Origin: Actinomycetota bacterium
Lineage (GTDB): Bacteria; Actinomycetota; Thermoleophilia; RBG-16-64-13
DNA length: 6,667 nucleotides
Reading direction: 5' to 3'
Assembly (NCBI GenBank): GCA_023488925.1
Contig: JAMDDA010000192.1
Span: 1 to 6,667 of the forward strand
The position numbers and the translations under genes were made by a program. This document shows, one piece after another, positions 6,301 to 6,667 of this stretch (position 1 is the first letter of the stretch; every line of letters starts with the position of its first letter). Below the pieces are notes generated by a model, which made no database searches, was not told the DNA's origin, and saw only the letters and a list, made by a program, of their open reading frames with translations.

Positions 6301-6468
6301 AGCGTCATCGATGGGCAGGAGGTCCGCGGTGACGAGCGGCGGGGCCGCGGCGTCTCGCCCAACCCGGCGACGTTGGTGGATCCCGACGTGCCCAACGTGT
6401 GCCTGACCGACCCGGTGGGCGGGAGTGCCTCGTTCATGGACTCGTGGGTGCGGGTGGAGCGCGTGTAG
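3310..6468 (+). CDS. Tat-exported molybdopterin (Mo-bisPGD) oxidoreductase catalytic subunit, TtrA/SrdA-like, substrate unknown
   Basis: A 1052-residue catalytic subunit of the DMSO reductase superfamily. A twin-arginine signal (TRRQFLKGSALAGGGALLG, residues 7-25) ends in a possible cleavage site near GEAKA-VG (about 42-43), so the enzyme acts outside the cytoplasm. An N-terminal [4Fe-4S] cluster uses C61/C64/C68 and C114 (KVCPRGQAG). The 45-residue spacing to the fourth Cys is long and is shared, as I recall, with tetrathionate reductase TtrA. C269 in LIEHTTICEQSHH sits where this clade has its Mo-ligating Cys. Further clade-like stretches are EFTSHGKKAA (508-517), NTLIGNIDWAGGLSVGGG (540-557), YPAKRPWYPF (606-615), the cofactor-binding region SCDIVLGETTSYADYVIPD (670-688) and a C-terminal molydopterin-binding domain (about 897-1040). 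A segment at about 182-222 appears to be an extra insertion. TtrA-like length and B-C-A order suggest reduction of tetrathionate, selenate or another oxyanion; arsenate or polysulfide is less likely. ATG 3316 is an alternative start. Confidence 0.93.
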   Translation: MTMHECTRRQFLKGSALAGGGALLGVELLTRASRPLVGEAKAVGNGSNPLLLAENTLYTTCLQCHINCDVKVRISDGLVVKIDGNPLSPQNLLPNLPSDSTSLDEAARIDGKVCPRGQAGVQTLYDPYRLTKVLKRTGPRGSNQWKTIPFAQAIDEIVQGGRLFAEAGEDRVVPGLRDIYALKDAAVAKAMEADVKALAAGELFLADFKSAHADHLDVLIDPDHPDLGPKNNGFVFMAGRIEHGRVDFAKRFTNAAFGSVNLIEHTTICEQSHHIAYAQLTNQPKVENGKLKFEKGKTHLKPDLLNSEFVIFFGTGAFEANFGVTPMAEKVTHSVLTRGFRYAVVDPRLSKTAGKADYWVPIKPGADGALAMAMIRWIIDNERFDAAFLRNATKAAAVANGETSWSGAGYLVEIKDGVPSGYLRAAAVGLGGEDQLVVMRGGTPVAITPDDEEQAVVADLDVATRLGTVEVKSAFRLLVESARAKTLEEYAQIAGVGVSTIETLAEEFTSHGKKAAAELYRGAVQHTNGFYSALAIISLNTLIGNIDWAGGLSVGGGHWHEIGDKDGQAYPLEKLHPEAIKAFGVPITREKWAYEKSTLFERDGGYPAKRPWYPFTANVYQEVLPSAADGYPYRIQVLFNHMGTPLYSAPAGHVGVDIVKDVEKIPLVISCDIVLGETTSYADYVIPDITYLERWGFTHPVPDVQSKVSHVRQPVAAPLTEIVEVGGEVMPISMEATLIAIAEKLGLSGFGNEGFGPGAPLTRPEDYYLKMAANIALGDKPGDTVPAASEEEVSLFRKARRHLPAAVYDWERWQRALRPEEWARVVYVLNRGGRFDPFAHSYDGPRLGHPFAGLVHLYAEGPGKGKNSLTGEPLGGVPTYRAIQTAAAKPVTGTEGELKLITFKEVFHTQSRTISNYWSLPLRPENSVLLNPVDAAARGLTNGDKVRLRSASNPDGVVKIEGRTVPVVGSVLIREGIRPGVVAVSHHFGHWGYGAATSVIDGQEVRGDERRGRGVSPNPATLVDPDVPNVCLTDPVGGSASFMDSWVRVERV

Positions 6469-6498
6469 CGCAAAGCCGGCCGCGCGAAGACGTGTGGG

Positions 6499-6536
6499 AC
6501 TCGGCAGGGGCCGCGGCGGCGGCCCCTGCCGAGTTT
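6499..6536 (+). terminator. Strong intrinsic terminator-like hairpin at the operon end
   Basis: Arms 6499-6514 and 6519-6534 are perfectly complementary over 16 bp, with a 4-base loop GGCG (6515-6518). The left arm begins ACTCGGCAGGGGCC. The downstream tract is only TTT (6534-6536), short for a classic terminator, but the very stable stem 30 bp after the catalytic-subunit stop makes transcription termination the most likely function. Its A-poor upstream side argues against efficient use on the opposite strand. Confidence 0.8.
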
Positions 6537-6667
6537 CCGGAGGCTGATGCGAAAATAGCCCATTTTCATCCGGCCCGCGTGTGCCCGCGTCGCGCGGGCT
6601 GGGGAACTGTTGAAAAACCTGGTATCACGCCACGTTCGGGCCGCGGCCGATGGTCAAAATACAGGGG
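6537..6667. other. Non-coding tail with small inverted and direct repeats, no recognisable gene
   Basis: No plausible coding region is visible on either strand. The stretch contains GAAAAT-AGCCC-ATTTTC (6551-6567, 6-bp stem, 5-base loop), a direct repeat GCCCGCGT (6573-6580 and 6583-6590) and GCCCGCG-TCG-CGCGGGC (6583-6599, 7-bp stem). A TTGAAA at 6610-6615 resembles a -35 box but has no matching -10 at the right distance. It may hold the leader of a gene beyond the right edge. Confidence 0.45.

Noticed and set aside
1288..6468. Assignment as arsenate (Arr) or polysulfide (Psr/Phs) reductase
   Set aside because: The catalytic subunit is well above PsrA/PhsA size (about 760 aa) and ArrA size (about 850 aa). 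Its internal motifs and the spacing before the fourth cluster Cys fit TtrA/SrdA better, though this was judged by memory rather than by alignment.
6601..6630. GGGGAACTGTTGAAAAACC-like stretch resembling an insertion-sequence end or a -35 box
   Set aside because: No transposase, matching inverted terminal repeat or target duplication lies in the window, and no -10 box sits 16-18 bp from TTGAAA. The resemblance alone is too weak.

Overview
The window is GC-rich bacterial DNA. It has tightly packed genes, all on the + strand, GTG/ATG starts and strong GC hairpins between transcription units. A Tat-exported molybdopterin enzyme together with a NrfD-type quinol-handling membrane protein points to a free-living bacterium with versatile anaerobic respiration. 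The sequence alone does not fix the phylum; a GC-rich diderm lineage is only an inference. There is no mobile element, CRISPR array, tRNA or rRNA.

Layout: (1) 1-431 is the 3' end of a NarX/DegS-type sensor histidine kinase gene. It overlaps by 4 nt (ATGA) a complete NarL/FixJ-type response regulator gene (428-1102), so the two form a two-component pair. (2) 1103-1287 is an intergenic control region. It holds a tandem 14-bp repeat starting at the regulator's stop codon, a GC-rich hairpin that probably terminates the regulatory operon, and a hyphenated dyad (1242-1262) that is a good candidate operator for the next operon. (3) 1288-6468 is a three-gene respiratory operon in the order B-C-A: a four-cluster [4Fe-4S] electron-transfer subunit, a NrfD/PsrC-type integral membrane subunit with about ten helices, and a 1052-aa Tat-exported Mo-bisPGD catalytic subunit. 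(4) 6499-6536 is a perfect 16-bp-stem hairpin closing the operon, followed by about 130 bp without a recognisable gene.

How it works together: quinol oxidised at the membrane subunit would send electrons through the four [4Fe-4S] clusters of the B subunit to the N-terminal [4Fe-4S] cluster and then the Mo centre of the A subunit. A would reduce an oxyanion or sulfur compound outside the cytoplasmic membrane. The A subunit's size, its long spacing before the fourth cluster Cys, a Cys at the expected Mo-ligand position and motifs throughout its length place it nearest the tetrathionate reductase TtrA / selenate reductase SrdA group. The B-C-A order with an adjacent two-component system also matches ttrRS-ttrBCA of Salmonella and srdBCA of Bacillus. 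The true electron acceptor cannot be read from the sequence. The best reading is a two-component-controlled TtrBCA/SrdBCA-like terminal reductase of unknown substrate, with some unusual insertions in B and A.
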